The notes below the pieces were generated by a model, which had not been told where the DNA came from, did not search any database, and was given only the letters and a program-made list of their open reading frames with translations. 64,000 nt of DNA from Sycon ciliatum (Eukaryota > Porifera > Calcarea > Leucosolenida > Sycettidae): NCBI RefSeq assembly GCF_964019385.1, contig NC_088650.1, positions 24,329,711 to 24,393,710 of the forward strand. Reading direction: 5' to 3'. A program made the position numbers and the translations under genes. Positions 1-14,000 of this stretch are shown here, piece after piece (the stretch's first letter is position 1; every line of letters starts with the position of its first letter).

Positions 1-202
1 GGCAGGTACGTACCCCGGGTTTTTATTGTGTTTCTGACCAGTTTTTTGTGACCAGTATTTTTTTGACCAGTTCTCGGAAAAGCCTTCACATATCGGACTG
101 GGTCCGAAAAATTGGACATCTTGCCAGCACTGGGAATGCCAGATTGCTTCTACATGTATACCATCACCACAGATCAATTTTTTACAGCACATTATTACTT
201 AC

Positions 203-319
203 CAGCGCACGTAAAGCCATCACCAGAGAATCCTGTGTTGCAAGCACATGTGAATGAGCCAATGCTATTTGTACAGTTAGCATTGGCATCGCATGGTGAT
301 GTACTGCATTCATTGATAT
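203..319 (-). CDS. D22: array EGF exon 5, last seen
   Basis: 117 nt, phase 1-1, donor gtaagt, so at least one more exon lies beyond the window. [16 protein letters not shown] then [16 protein letters not shown]. Confidence 0.92.
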
Positions 320-2387
320 CTATAGGCAGAATACACGCAAAAAGGGAAATTCAAATTCATTGAAAAGCACTATAGCCATTATGGAGTGATTCTAAATACT
401 CATACTTCCATCAATAGAGGTTCTGTGAGAATACAGACTGAAATATTGGACAGCTAAAATTTACCTGCTTGGTGCTCTAGTGAGGGAAGCCAGACAATAT
501 CAAAATAAAATTATTGAAAGTGATACCATAGAGGTTAGATCTGAGACGTCAAGTGTTGAAGAAGATTTAGGTGAACACGTTGATCGAGTGAAAGAATGAC
601 TACCTATTCTACTCCGTAATCAAACAATTGTATTATCTCCTGATATTTCCAGATATGCCCCCCCCCCTTACACCCTGTTTCCTGTGCAGCAGTTTACAAA
701 GTATGACGTGTGGAAGATGCTGTTGAAGTACCAGGACGTCATATCATAATATGTACAGCCTGTTATCTTGTATGCAGCCTGAAAGCATTAAACATTGACT
801 CCGAATGTATTACTTCTCTGCACCCGTATGTGCAGTATGCTCACAAGGTGAAGTGTGGCAACTAGAGAAAATAGGTATATAGTTGACTCCACTTAGGACA
901 AACTCGCATATAGCGGATTTTGTGATATAGCGAACAATTGTCCATGTCCCAGTTTGAACCCACAGTGCAAGTGCATTTCCGTAATAACAAAATTTTTATT
1001 TACCAGCGCACGTAAGGCCATCACCAGAGAATCCTTGGTTGCAAGCACATGTGAATGAGCCAATGCTATTTGTACAGTTAGCATTGGCATTGCATGGTGA
1101 TGCACTGCATTCATCAATATCTACAGGCAGAACACACATACATACATACAAAGAGAACTTCATTGCAAAGCAATATAGCCATTATGGAGTGATTCTAAAT
1201 ACTCATACTTCCACCAATAGAGGTTCTGTGAGAATGCAGACTTAAATAATGACCTGGTAAAATTTACTAAAGAGCAGCTTATTATTTTTAGTACACAAAT
1301 TGAAGGGTAGTTGTCTGGAGCGAGATGCGGCAAGGGAAATAAAATACTACTTCAGGGTACTACCGTAAAGTACCGCCAGAGCGCCCCACCATCTCGTCCT
1401 TTTGTGGTCGTACTGTGGAGGTGATCTCCTGGCTGTAGGTCATACGACACGAACCTTGTACACATATTACATGTTATGCAGTCAATCCGTACTCAATTTA
1501 CCTTCAAGCGGATACGAGCTCCACACAAAAACCTACCAAGTGTGACCTTAGTGTACCAAGGGTCTCACGTCGTACAGGCCCTACAAAATTCGTTGCACTC
1601 TGCCATACGATTTTCCTTTCCCTGGCTGTAAAATCAAGGTGGGGCGCTCTCGCGAGACTGGGTGATCTGGCGGTACTTTACGGTAATTGTAGGCTAATCT
1701 TGTACACCCTCGCTAGAGTTCCTCACTCCTGAACTGTTCTATTCCTCCAGTAAGGCCTGCTCTACTAACTGTGTATCTTTTGCACGCTGAATCTGGAGCT
1801 GAGCCAGCCAGATACAATGTAAAATAGCATAGAGCTCGTGGTTCATCCTTCTAAGAGGCGGAATTTGGGCATAGGGTATGCCTACTAATGGTTGCCCCTG
1901 CGGATGACCTGGGGCTGTACCAGCCATCAGGAGCTGGCTCTGGGCCTCCACTTACCCCTGTTTTTAGGATGTATCCATTTTCTCACCAGTACTCGGTAAA
2001 GCCTTCAAAAAACTGGACACTGTCCGGAAAATCGGATGGCTTGGCAGCACTGGGAATGCCAAGTGCCTCTATACCATCACCGGAGGCCAATTTTATACAG
2101 TGCATTATTACTCACCCCTCTCATTCCTCATTCTTCATATGATTTGGCTTAAGCTTAGACCAGCCAAGCTTGCTTGGTGATGTGAATGCGGAAAGGCTTA
2201 AAACAATAATGATTTATAAGAAGAAAAGAGGACCACCCGGGTACAATAATGATTACTTACCAGCGCACGTAAAGCCATCACCAGAGAATCCTGTGTTGCA
2301 AGCACATGTGAATGAGCCAATGCTATTGGTACAGTTAGCATTGGTATCGCATGGTGATGTACTGCATTCATTAATATCTACAGGCAG

Positions 2388-2436
<49 letters not shown>

Positions 2437-2945
2437 ACACACACGCACACACACACACACACACAGACACACAGACACACAGACACACACACACACACTT
2501 GTATTTGTTGCTCACTGCCAAAACTGGTCACGTGGGTCTCCCCGGGAGAGGGGAGAGAGACTCAAAAGGAGTCTTGGAAAGATGACTCAATTGGCTATTG
2601 AACCGCCCAACGGCCGACATCCCCTGAAATCCCCGAAACTCTGGGTGGACTTGAAAACGATCCCACTTATGGGCTCACCACACCTCAGTAAGTGGGTGAG
2701 GACAAGGTGCAGAAAAAGGATTGACGGCATCAGGGTATCCGTCCCGGGATCCAACTGCAGTTACCCCTGCCCCCAGTGAAGGTAATACTTGCTACTAGGG
2801 TGGGTGGCCAAATCAGAGTGGATCTGATACAAGCTTCACTAGCACCATGATTACACAAGAGTTAATCTAGCCAGAAGTAGCCCATGGTTAACAGGTATGT
2901 ATACTTCAAATAGAAAGTATATGAACCCTGAAACCAACAAAGGTG

Positions 2946-2996
<51 letters not shown>

Positions 2997-4957
2997 TTCA
3001 TTGCAAAGCACTATAGCCATTATGGAGTGATTCTAAATACTCATACTTCCACCAATAGAGGTTCTGTGAGAATGCAGACTGAAGTATTGACCTGCTTAAA
3101 TTTATGAAAGTGCTGCTTATAGCTCTAGCACACAAAGCAAAACTGGGATTATTGGAAGAGATATCATAGAGGATAGAGCTGAAATGTTGAAGAAGTTTTA
3201 GCTGAACATGTTGATTGAGGGAATGAATGAAAGGATACCCATTCTCACTCTATATGTACTGACATACAGAGTGACATCACCAATTGCCAAAGCACACAAC
3301 CTGAAGGGTGGCTGGTCGAAGGCAGATGTGACCGGTGAGATATACTACTACATACTTACTCCGTATACAAAAACATCGTGACTCTTTTTGGCAGGCTGCA
3401 CACAGCTCTGGAATTTTTCCGTTTGACTTGGAATAACACTCGTGGCATTGTTTAACCTGTTTGGGAGCTATATACAAAGAAAAAAAAAGCAACTCAGATG
3501 AATGAGATTGAGTTTATTCAGAGTTTTCGTCGCTCGTGTCATTGTCACCTGACGACGCTGACTCCGCATCGCCAACAGTTGCTGCTTCCGCTCGCATTTC
3601 ATTCAGCTTCTTGTCAGCGGCAGTGATGATCCTACGCGGCACACTGGCTATGTCCTCTTCATCCCCAGAGCTGCGTACGAATTGGTGTCGACTATTCAGG
3701 CGTTCCAGCCCGCAACCTCCACTATTCTGTGAAACGATCTGCACAAGCACATCCACACGCTTCGCATTTTCTCGGCAGGATACTCCTCCCAGCATTCTAC
3801 AACGGCTTTGAGGAGGTCCCTTCGCGACAAAGGAGACGTCTGACTGGTGAGAGGCAAAGAAAGCCAGATCGTCGAAATTCCGATCCGGAGTCTGGGCTGG
3901 CTGCACCACGACTGAAATGTTTTATATTGCCGTGCGCGAGCGGAACAAGCGACCATGCACCGTAAGTAGACCTACGAGTGTGGCCATCTTCAGGGCAGCG
4001 AGTGCCACGTGGCTCTGTGTTCCAGCCGCGAGCTCCAATTCGTCACTCTGTCAGTTTCGAGCAAGTAAGTGGTAGGTTTTTTTTCCAATTGACTTGTGAT
4101 TTCCTGTCGGCAACGTCCTTACTCGTATGGCTTCCGTGCAGAATCTGTTCGGGATCAACCAAACTTACCTCGACATGAATGTGGGTTGTCGATGACAGCC
4201 TTTGGCGCGGTTCGTTGAGTAGGTTCTCGCTCAAAGACACCGTTGAATAAAAGGCACGAAGTTTATTTATACGGAGGAAGCATATACTGACCCAGGCCTG
4301 CACTCACCCCTGGCCTTTTTCCTGTTCTCGGACGGATCCTTTTTCTGACCGGTATTCGGAAAAGCCTTAGAAAATCGGACTCTGTCCAAGAAATTGGACA
4401 TTTCGGCAGCAGTGAGAACGCAAAATTGCCTCTATACCATCACCACCGCTCAGTTTTTTACAGCGCATGATTACTTACCAGCGCACGTAAAGCCATCACC
4501 AGAGAATCCTTGGTTGCAAGCACATGTGAATGAGCCAATGCTATTTGTGCAGTTAGCATTGGCATTGCATGGTGATGCACTGCATTCATCAATATCTACA
4601 GGCAGAACACACACAAAGGGAAATTCATTGCAAAGCACTATAGCCATTTTGAATTGATTCTAAATCCTCATTCATTCTGTGAGAAAACAGACTGAAATAT
4701 TGACCAACTATAATTTATCTGCATGGTGTTCTAGTGAAGGAAAATTTGGACATTTTGGCAGCCGTGGGAATGCCAAGTTCCTGGATATCATCACCACCGA
4801 TCAATTTTATACAGCGCATTATTACTTACCAGCGCACGTGAAGCCATCACCAGAGAATCCTTGGTCGCAAGCACATGTGAATGAGCCAATGTTATTTGTA
4901 CAGTTAGCATTAGCATCGCATGGTGATGTACTGCATTCATCAATATCTACAGGCAGA

Positions 4958-4991
<34 letters not shown>

Positions 4992-4999
4992 ACACACAT

Positions 5000-5036
<37 letters not shown>

Positions 5037-8000
5037 AAGATAAATTCATTGCAAAGCACTATAACAATTATGGAGTGATTCTAAATCCTCATACTTCCAC
5101 CAATAGACGTTCTGTGAGAATACACACTGAAGTATTTACCAGCGAAAATTTACTAAATGGCTGCGTGTTACCCTTGTACAGGAAGCCAAACAATATCTAT
5201 ATGTAGCTGAGATTATTGTAAGTGATAACATTGAGGTTAGACCTGAACATGTTGAAGCAGATTTAGCTGTACAGATTGATTGATTGAGTGAATGAATGAT
5301 ACAAGAAACTAACTCTCCTCCTCCATGCGCTCTAAAAGCCAACAGTTTATTGAGTGAATGAATGAGTGAAATAATACCCTTCTCGCTCCACTTGTACTGG
5401 CATAGACACTACTTGCAACAGCCCACGAATCGAAGGGTGGTTGGCCGCAGCCAGATGTCACCGTTGAGAAATACAACTTCACTGCGCGTTTTGTGGTAGC
5501 AATGGTATTGACGACGTACAGTGAAACCTGTCCAAGACGACCGCTCAAGGGACCTTCACAAGGTGGTCTCTGTTATCAGGTGGTCTCCTTATCCAGGGAC
5601 ATTTGACTGGAAATAGCATCCCTCGGTCCTGGTTTCTATGGTCTTCTAGGACAGGTGGTCGCCTTATCCGAGTGGTCGCCTTGACAGGTTTTTCTGTATC
5701 CTCATTGCATGTTATTGTCGGTGTAACTTAAAATTCGGTAATTTCGCTCGAGAAACCAGGCACCTATTTTAGATTACATTTAAATGGCACTGGAGTAGGC
5801 ACTGGATGTACAGGAAACGCTGGTCACCTATTTCTACATTACACCTGAAACCTGGCAGGTCACTGACACCGAAATTATACTCCACCTAAAATTACATGTT
5901 ATGCAGTATCATCATTCCGCCATCAAAGGGTAAGCAGCAGCTTGCGGTCTGTTTATCAATATCAATCGCTTCATCAGTGTGCCATGTCACCAATTTTACC
6001 TTCACATCGATTGGCGTTAAGTTCTTGATGGCCAGACAAGCAAGAGCAATTGAATGATCCGACAGTGTTTGTGCAGGTTGTTGTATCCAAGTTGCAGGTG
6101 TGCAACATCTCCATACACTCATCGACGTCTGGAATCGGAGAAGAGTAAAATACATGTACATGTAGGTCTAGAAAAACATTGAAAATGTGGATAGTATTGG
6201 GAACCAACATATGCTTCATTAATCACTGAAATGACTCAAAAGCAAAACGGTGTGACAATTCACAGATGTACTAAGTCATTTACACTCACCCAGACACAGA
6301 CCACTTCCTCCCGCATAACCATCGGGACACAGGAGAACGGTGGCATCCGGATCATTCTGACCGAAGACTAAACACACACACACACGCACGCGCGTGCGCG
6401 CGCACACACACACACACACAACGTAGACAGACATCAGAAGTTTTACTCCTGTCTCTCGGAGTTTCACGCACTAGAGATCATCAGACAGCACCATCAGACC
6501 GAACCACTTCCCTTTGCATGTGTAAGGCTCTGCTCCGATGTGCCTCGAGCACTCTTTCCAGCCGACACAACTCACTCTGAGTGTGGACAACATAGGTATG
6601 TAACACCTAGACTACTTCACACTATGTGTTCTGTCCTAGAAAACCCTCCATGCCCCCTATCAGAGGAACTGGTGGATCACTGTAGACACAGGGGGTGGGG
6701 TGGGGGGTGGGGGCAATGGATTGTACTTTAGCAAAGCAATTCCTCCGGAAAAAGTTCAGTTGTTTTTCAAGTTTCAAGCTATTATAGCAATGTGTGTGTA
6801 AGTATGTGTGTATGTGTGTGTGTGTGTGTGTGTGAACGAATAGCGAGAAGTCTGGAGGGATCTTCTCCTGTGCAAATACGTTGCTGGGTTTTCTCTGAGA
6901 GATCGCCGCTGTTTTTGTTGTCTTTTGGGCCTTGATCCAAGAGATGTTTGTACTTTTCATGCTGGCCATTGTTATTGTTGTAGTGCTGCAGGCACATGTG
7001 CATGTGGGTATTGTGTGGCAAATCAATCTTCGTCTTGAGTTTGCCATGTCCAGTTACACTGTGTGTAGTACTGTCCTCAATCGTCTGAGCTCAAGGATGA
7101 CACGGGGCTGTGATCAGTAAGAAAAGGCCAATTAAATCAGTGGTGGCAGCAGTGGGACTCTAAAACCCACGCCTCAGGAGAGACTCTAAAATGTCCTCGG
7201 ACTTTATGGAAAGTTGTTAGTTTGTGGGAGTTAAAAGTTGAGAAATGCCTAGTTATATGCTTACTCAGCTTAGCCAGTTTTGTTAACATATTCAACTGAA
7301 CTATTTAGACATACCGAACGAAGACCATCTTATTCTGCACACCCGAAACAATACGTACAGTTCACGTCTGCCTGACTTGTTTCGACCGTGATCACAACAT
7401 TCGGTGTTGGAGGCGTCTGTGCCGCTCCTGATACATTCAAGACGGTCACCTCACAGGTATATGTTTCTGAAATTACACAAGAGAGATACAAACAATACCA
7501 TTAGGCTGGACTCGGATGGAGAGCCAAGGATACATTAATATAGTAAAGAAAAAGGACCAAGGAACATGTTCTTTCTATAACTTAGAACCTTCCAAGTTGG
7601 AAGGCTGTTAGAGTGCGCATCCAAGATGTGCTAGAGCTGTTAGCCAGTTAGTTGTAGAACGTCAGTGCCGTCGGTCAGTGTTGTGCAATGGTATTGCATG
7701 AGCTGATTGTTTAGTAACTGGTTGTGTTAGTGGACATTATAGTGTAGCTTGTAGTTCATTGGTCCTTTTTTTCTTTACTATTAACACCATAAGGAAAATA
7801 CCTTCTTAGTTTGTTTCAGACTCTTGCATGCAGAATTGTTTTTGTTTTTTCAGCACATCAACAAACTAGACTCCCAGGCAGCATGTATCTCATCATCATA
7901 ACCTCTGGCAATGGGAAAGGACCATGAAACTCAGGTATAGGAGCAAAAACAATTTTGTTACGAGTTATGAGTAACTGACCACCAAAGTAACCAGATATTA

Positions 8001-11000
8001 TACAGCCAGATAGTGCAAGCCAATAGCCTCGCCATCCTAGTTGAAAAGAACTACGGAAATATTGATTTCTCCCTTGACAACTTGCATAGAGTGTATAACC
8101 ACTGTACAGTTATCCCATCCTAATCGGCATCGTTTTCCAAGATTGGTCATGGCCCGGCAGTGTGTGTAGCTCAAAGTGCACTGTCCACAGAAGTAGGCGC
8201 ACATGTGAAATACATGCTTTCGTGCTCTCTCAAGAATGCAACAACAGCAACTGCTGTAGCTCTCTTTTGAAATTGCATGACTTCTACGGGCTTCACAAAT
8301 GGCATGTCACCGGAATATGTGTCCCTACTTACAATGCACAAAGTGAACAACCTTCAAATACTAAATTACGGGCTAAGGAGGTACCGCCAATAACCATCCC
8401 ATTCCACATCATTTTTCTGGTTCCGGACTCCACACTCGTACATTCAGAAAGCAGAAATCATTACCTGCCCTGCCAAATGATGAGACAAAGAGAAAGTTGC
8501 CACTGAAAAACCCGCTTGGACGTGCAGTCGACAGCCAATTCACATCATAGTCAATGTCAGATTGCTGTGACACTTGTACGTGTGGCCCAAAGCAGGACAG
8601 GAAGGCACCCCGAGAGGTGTTGGAAATAAGAACAGAGCTGGGATCGATCTGCACGGAGCGATCTGCAAACAAACACATCACACCACAGGCAGTGTGTCAT
8701 GTACATGTACAAGTAGACAATAGAAACCATATTTGCGCTAGCATAGTGAACTCGTAATGTACTCGGGGACAGAGAAGGAGAGCATAACAAACTCATAGAT
8801 GAAGTAAATAATAATAATGAAAATAATACTAACTGGTTTGAGGGAAAGACACAAACAGGAAAAGTCTGAAGAAAAAATTGACTGTCACCACCAGGACTCG
8901 AACCAGGGACCCTCGCTTGTAGCCAGCGATGCTCTAACCACCGAGCTATGGTGTAGTCATCATCCCAGCAGAGGCCGTTCAACATTTTCTTCAGACAATA
9001 ATAATAATAACAAACAAACAAACCCAATACTGCACTGATAATTGATTAGAGGTGGCAGGGAGGTGGAAACTCTGATGTCACCTGGATGGTCACTACATGC
9101 ACAGTGCAGTTCACACTAAAATCATTTTATTCTTCTGTACTTGTTTTCCTGTTTTGGTTCAGTATACCCTCATAAAACACATGTAGCCCTTACTGCATTG
9201 GATATCCTGTTGAAAGTTGACTATAGGGCAAGGAGTTACACCAGCAATGGTGGCATGGTTAGAGAACTCATCCAGTTCCGTTCGTTCACAGCCGCAGTTG
9301 TCCATTGGGTTCCCTGTCATCTGAATTAGCAGTATCGCGTTATCATTTCTACAAGAAGAGAGAAACATAACCGGGACAGCATTTTTTAAGCTGGTGCATT
9401 GAAATGCGATTGAAGTTAAATACATACATTGCACTTGAGCAAACATCCATCTTCGGACTTCATCTGCACATAGTCAACCCAACCAGCTCGTTAATTGTTG
9501 CTGATCCTATGCATGAAAAAGAAAAAGTTGAATCTAATACATGTGATTTGTTGTAGAGCACTTACGCATATGCACCAATTCCGACGAACGAGTTTAGTCT
9601 GAGCACGCTCAGATTGTTGTTTTCAAGGTTTCTGGGGGAACACACACAGAATTTCAACATCAGCTGCCGGTGTAGAACTATGTGAAACAGTGGTTAACTG
9701 TGTGACTGCCTTCTCCCCCCTGGCCCCTCCACACAACAATGTACCGTTCTGTTAGCTTCTCAGTACTAGTTCTCAAAATTATGGTAGGGGCGCAGGAGGA
9801 GAAAAGCGAAAGTCAAACAAAGAAAAGATCCAATGGTAAAAAGACAAAGGAATAGGGGTGATCGACGAGGAGACAATAGTCGTAAAATGGCAATAAATAA
9901 GATAAATTGTGCACTCATAACAACAGCAAAAATGAAGAAAGTCAAGTTCCATAACGTTTTCTTGTGACTGTCATCAGTGTTTCAGCTGTATTTCTACCTG
10001 AAACCATATTAGCTACATGTATATAAGTGTGTGTTTTAGTTATTACATTTTTATGTGACGGCGTTCCACTGATGACAGTCACAAGAAAACGTTATGGAAC
10101 TTGACTTTCTTCATTTTTGCTGTTGTTATGAGTGCACAATTTATCTTATTTATTGCCATTTTACGAATAGGGGTGAAACGAGTATATCGAATACTCGAGC
10201 ACTCGCTCGAAAATTTGAAAAGAGCGAGTACTCGTTTCGCGAAAAAAACTCTAAGCGTACTATGCACTATTGTATGCACGTACATCAAGTACTAGTACTA
10301 GCATTACTCTGACCAGTACTTACAGCCCAGGCAAGTGCGCCTACTGCGGCCTATACTAGCACCTCCAGATCTGAATCTTGTGAAAGTCCAGTGCTTTTTG
10401 ATAGTAACAAGTTGTGAGAAGTGCTTGGCAAGACTTCATGTATCGGGTGTACTACGTTAGTGTGGCGAGAATGTGTGCAGTGCATTGCTTATGTTGTCAG
10501 TAAAATACTCGTACTCGCTCGAATACTCGCTCGTTTTTTCAACGAGTACTCGAGTCCTCGATTTCGGCACTCGTTTCACCCATACAAAGGAACAACAAAG
10601 AACCAGCAGTAGTGAAGAGTGAACAAACCGAACTCTAACCAAATACTTGAACAAACCCAAAGCAGGTATCAGCGATGGAATACCCCATTCTGGTGTCCAC
10701 AACCATTTGCCAGGCATCTACTTACATCATAGTGAGGTCGTCACGAACAGGAAACAGTCCAAATGGAAGAGACGAGATATTGTTGTCATTCAGAGCACTA
10801 GAACACCGATATGGTTAGGAGCAGATAGAAAAGCAAGCTGGGTAAACAGACGCTAACCAATGTTGGTTTTGAGTAATGCTTGGAGTCTGCGTATACATAC
10901 AGTGTGGGGGAGACTGAACGTATGATTCCTAAGCCGGCAGCCACTGACACCACACACACACACACACACACACACACGCAAACACACACACACGTGCGCG

Positions 11001-14000
11001 CGCACGCATGCAGAAGAAGAAAATTCACTTGGAATGTATTGCAGCTCGGGGAGTTGTGTCTGTGTAATTGTCATCCAAGAACTCAGTAGCCTGATGATAG
11101 CCATACGGCGATGGCACTCAAATTCCAAGTAGCCTTTTCTCATTTTTCTATGTATGAAACACTCTGCTCTCAGGGTATCCAGCATATTCTCAGCAGAGAC
11201 TAAACAATTTCTTTCTCTTTTCAATTAGCTGGGCACCCTGTAAGAAGACCGTTTTAGGGTCTGTTGGGAATGCCCAAGTAAAATAATAAAAATTAATACA
11301 ATACAATACAAAAAGCTGCTGATGCGATCAAAAGAGACCACTGGTGTGAACGAATGCGTGAAAAGTTCATTGTTTTATTTGCACATTCATAGTCAGAGAA
11401 TAGAGGTGAGCATATGCCCGATCTCACACACAGACCATGACTAAAATGCAATGGGATCAATATAACAGAATGGCTTACTAAGAGGCCATGGACGTGAGGC
11501 CGGTGAAAATTTCAGCAGGAAGGCTGGTAATGTGGTTCCGATCCAACGACCTGCAAAACCGAGAACGCCAGAAGACCTTGATGGCATGGTGCACTGTTCC
11601 CATGCACTCACTGACATAAGTATAATTCTACATTATATTTTTAATTCCTTCTGACAGCTGTTCCGATCAATTAGACCTCATCAGAGGTTACTATATTATA
11701 TTTATAGTCTGTAAAAGGTGAAAAGAAGAGGTTGGTGCGACTTCGGCGATATCAGCACTATGTAAGTGGTGCTCTTTAGGAAAAATCTTCCTCAGCCTAC
11801 TCAAGCTCAACTGATGAGGGGTGAATTCCCCGAAACACTGTGTATTGAGCATGGAGTGGTGCTTTCTTGCAGGTTTGCCGAGTGGAAGGTTTGATGAACT
11901 TCTCGTGTGCTCTGGATGGCAGTCGTGGGTCAGTCAAGGGAGAATTTAAGTCGGCAGGAATAGCACAAGCTCCCACGTAGGGAGCAACACACAATTCCCC
12001 AAAAGGTGCAAAACTCCAGCAATACCCATGCACAATTGAACATGTTGATCTGTGATAGTACATACAGGGATTTAAGTTGTCCTTGATTGAGGAAAAGTCC
12101 ACTTGGAAGATCTCTGAGTAGATTGCCACTTAGTACCCTGAGAATGAGCACAACGCAGGTATAAGAAATACATTGGATGCACTCTTCTGTAGTGCCTTGG
12201 ATGAATTCTCATAACAAGAATATCCTGAGAATCAATCCAAGGTCAAACTGACCGCTGCCACCAGTGTTAGCTACTGGCTAGACGCAGTCCCCTCACACTC
12301 GTAGAACACAAGGTTTTACGGTATGGAATACAAAAGAAGTATTAGACTTAGACAAGAGTGTAGACAAGAGTGAGAAGACGGACTAGAGAACCACTGGAGC
12401 AAGCGCTCTTCTGTACTTGATGGGACCTCATTGCTATCGTGAAGGAGCGGGGGAAATACGAATAGTGAGTCCAGAGTCTTATTATAAATACACCTGGTAC
12501 ACAAACGCAGTTCTCTGCACTCGAACGCGGCGCTACTATATTCATGGAGTCGGATTTCTCTGGCCAGAACTGTATCAGGACATGCTAGGACAGGGAACAC
12601 AATCATGTTTCTTACAGTGTTTCTAAATTGGAAAGTGGATTGAACACATCATCTGGAAGTGAGGTGATCCGATTACCACCGAGAAGCCTGAAGGCACAGG
12701 ACAAAGTGTAAGGACATCAATACTCAATACCAATGCTTTGCAGTTCACTAGACTTTTAAAATGGTGATCAGTTCCACCAGTAACTCTGAGCAGTGCTGAT
12801 GAGACACAACATGCAAGATGGAGATAGCTAGCTGCCCGGAGATCGAGTGCAAGTGAATGCATGTACGCATGCTGTGAGGATAACTTGCAAGCTACACTCT
12901 CCTGGAGTATTACTTTTAGATATGCCGTGGAGTTAGCAATGTTTGCACACATCACTCCTGTGCTATGAAATGCAAAGAATGCTGCAGTAGGGTTTCGATG
13001 GAGAGAAGAATATTTCCATGCACTCTAGGAAGTTACACAGCCAATATCAGACTAAAGCACGTGTGATTGCGACACTGCCTCAGACGGGTTGCATCATTTC
13101 CATTCTGCTTCTCTCAACTCTATGGAACATCTGAATTTTATTGAAATCCTCACATGGTCCTATACATCTGTAGTAATCGGCCTAATACATCTGTAGTAAT
13201 CGGCTTAAAACTGGAGGAAGGGGTCAGACCATCAAGCACTATACAAACAAGGTGTCCAAGCAGGCAATATGGGTACATGACGATGAACACTACTTCTTAC
13301 AGCTCCTCGATATTGTTGGATGTCTCGAAGAAATCACTGGGCACTTGTTCTATACCACATTCCGACAAATCCCTGGTTGAGGTTGAGATCAAACGAAATG
13401 AAAATGGTAAGCACACACAATTTAGCAAGAGTTGTACATGAAATTGAATATTTCCCCCGAACAATTGACTGCTTTGTCCCGTACGCTACCGGTATAAGAA
13501 GATAGACTAAGGGATACTTATCATTGAACACCAAATTCATAACCTGCTAGTGATGACACCAGGTATTCTTCACCTAAAGGGTATGTTGATGTTGTTATCA
13601 GCGTTTCCATATGTTCTAGTCGAGTATCAGCCCTTCCACTTACACGTGTAGAAGAGATGTCAAGTTGACCAAGAATGGTGGAGATAACGAGACCGGGACT
13701 CTCTGGCGAGCCAACGTCCTGCATGGAACAACGGTTACCGAAAACAGCAAAAGCAATGATGGGAAAACGAAATCAGTTCTACCATTGCAATCCCTGACCA
13801 TGGTATATGAGATGTACAGCTATCAGCATAAGAGCACCACAATACTGCACATGTGGATGTTAAAATGTGAATGTACAATATTTTTGAGAGGTTTGAAGCT
13901 CCACTGTTGCCTTGCTACCTTTATAAACATCAAACCTGTAACTCACAAACGCTCCTTGGCTATGCCGCGAAACCGATTTTCTCCAATTTTTATGTGCATT

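Larger units (their letters stand above)
47..5300. repeat. Tandem array of EGF-exon units
   Basis: Five copies of one unit. Each has a downstream intron block (GGAAAAGCCTT, ATTGGACAT, GGAATGCCA, TACCATCACC), the 117-nt EGF exon, a variable CA repeat, and an upstream block (TTCATTGCAAAGCACTATAG, AGAGGTTCTGTGAGAAT, later GTTGATTGAGTGAATGAATG). Blocks recur near 47-600, 1000-1330, 1950-3350, 4330-4740 and 4740-5480. Units differ in size because other elements inserted (1361-1685, about 2112-2250, about 3360-4300). Confidence 0.85.

Noticed and set aside
2203-2531. Plus- and minus-strand HTHT/VCVC-rich ORFs at CA repeats throughout the window
   Set aside because: Microsatellite translations; only the short EGF part of some of them is real.
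8867-8965. Functional tRNA gene on the minus strand
   Set aside because: T-stem mismatch, missing U33, and related copies at 23.1 kb point to a SINE head.
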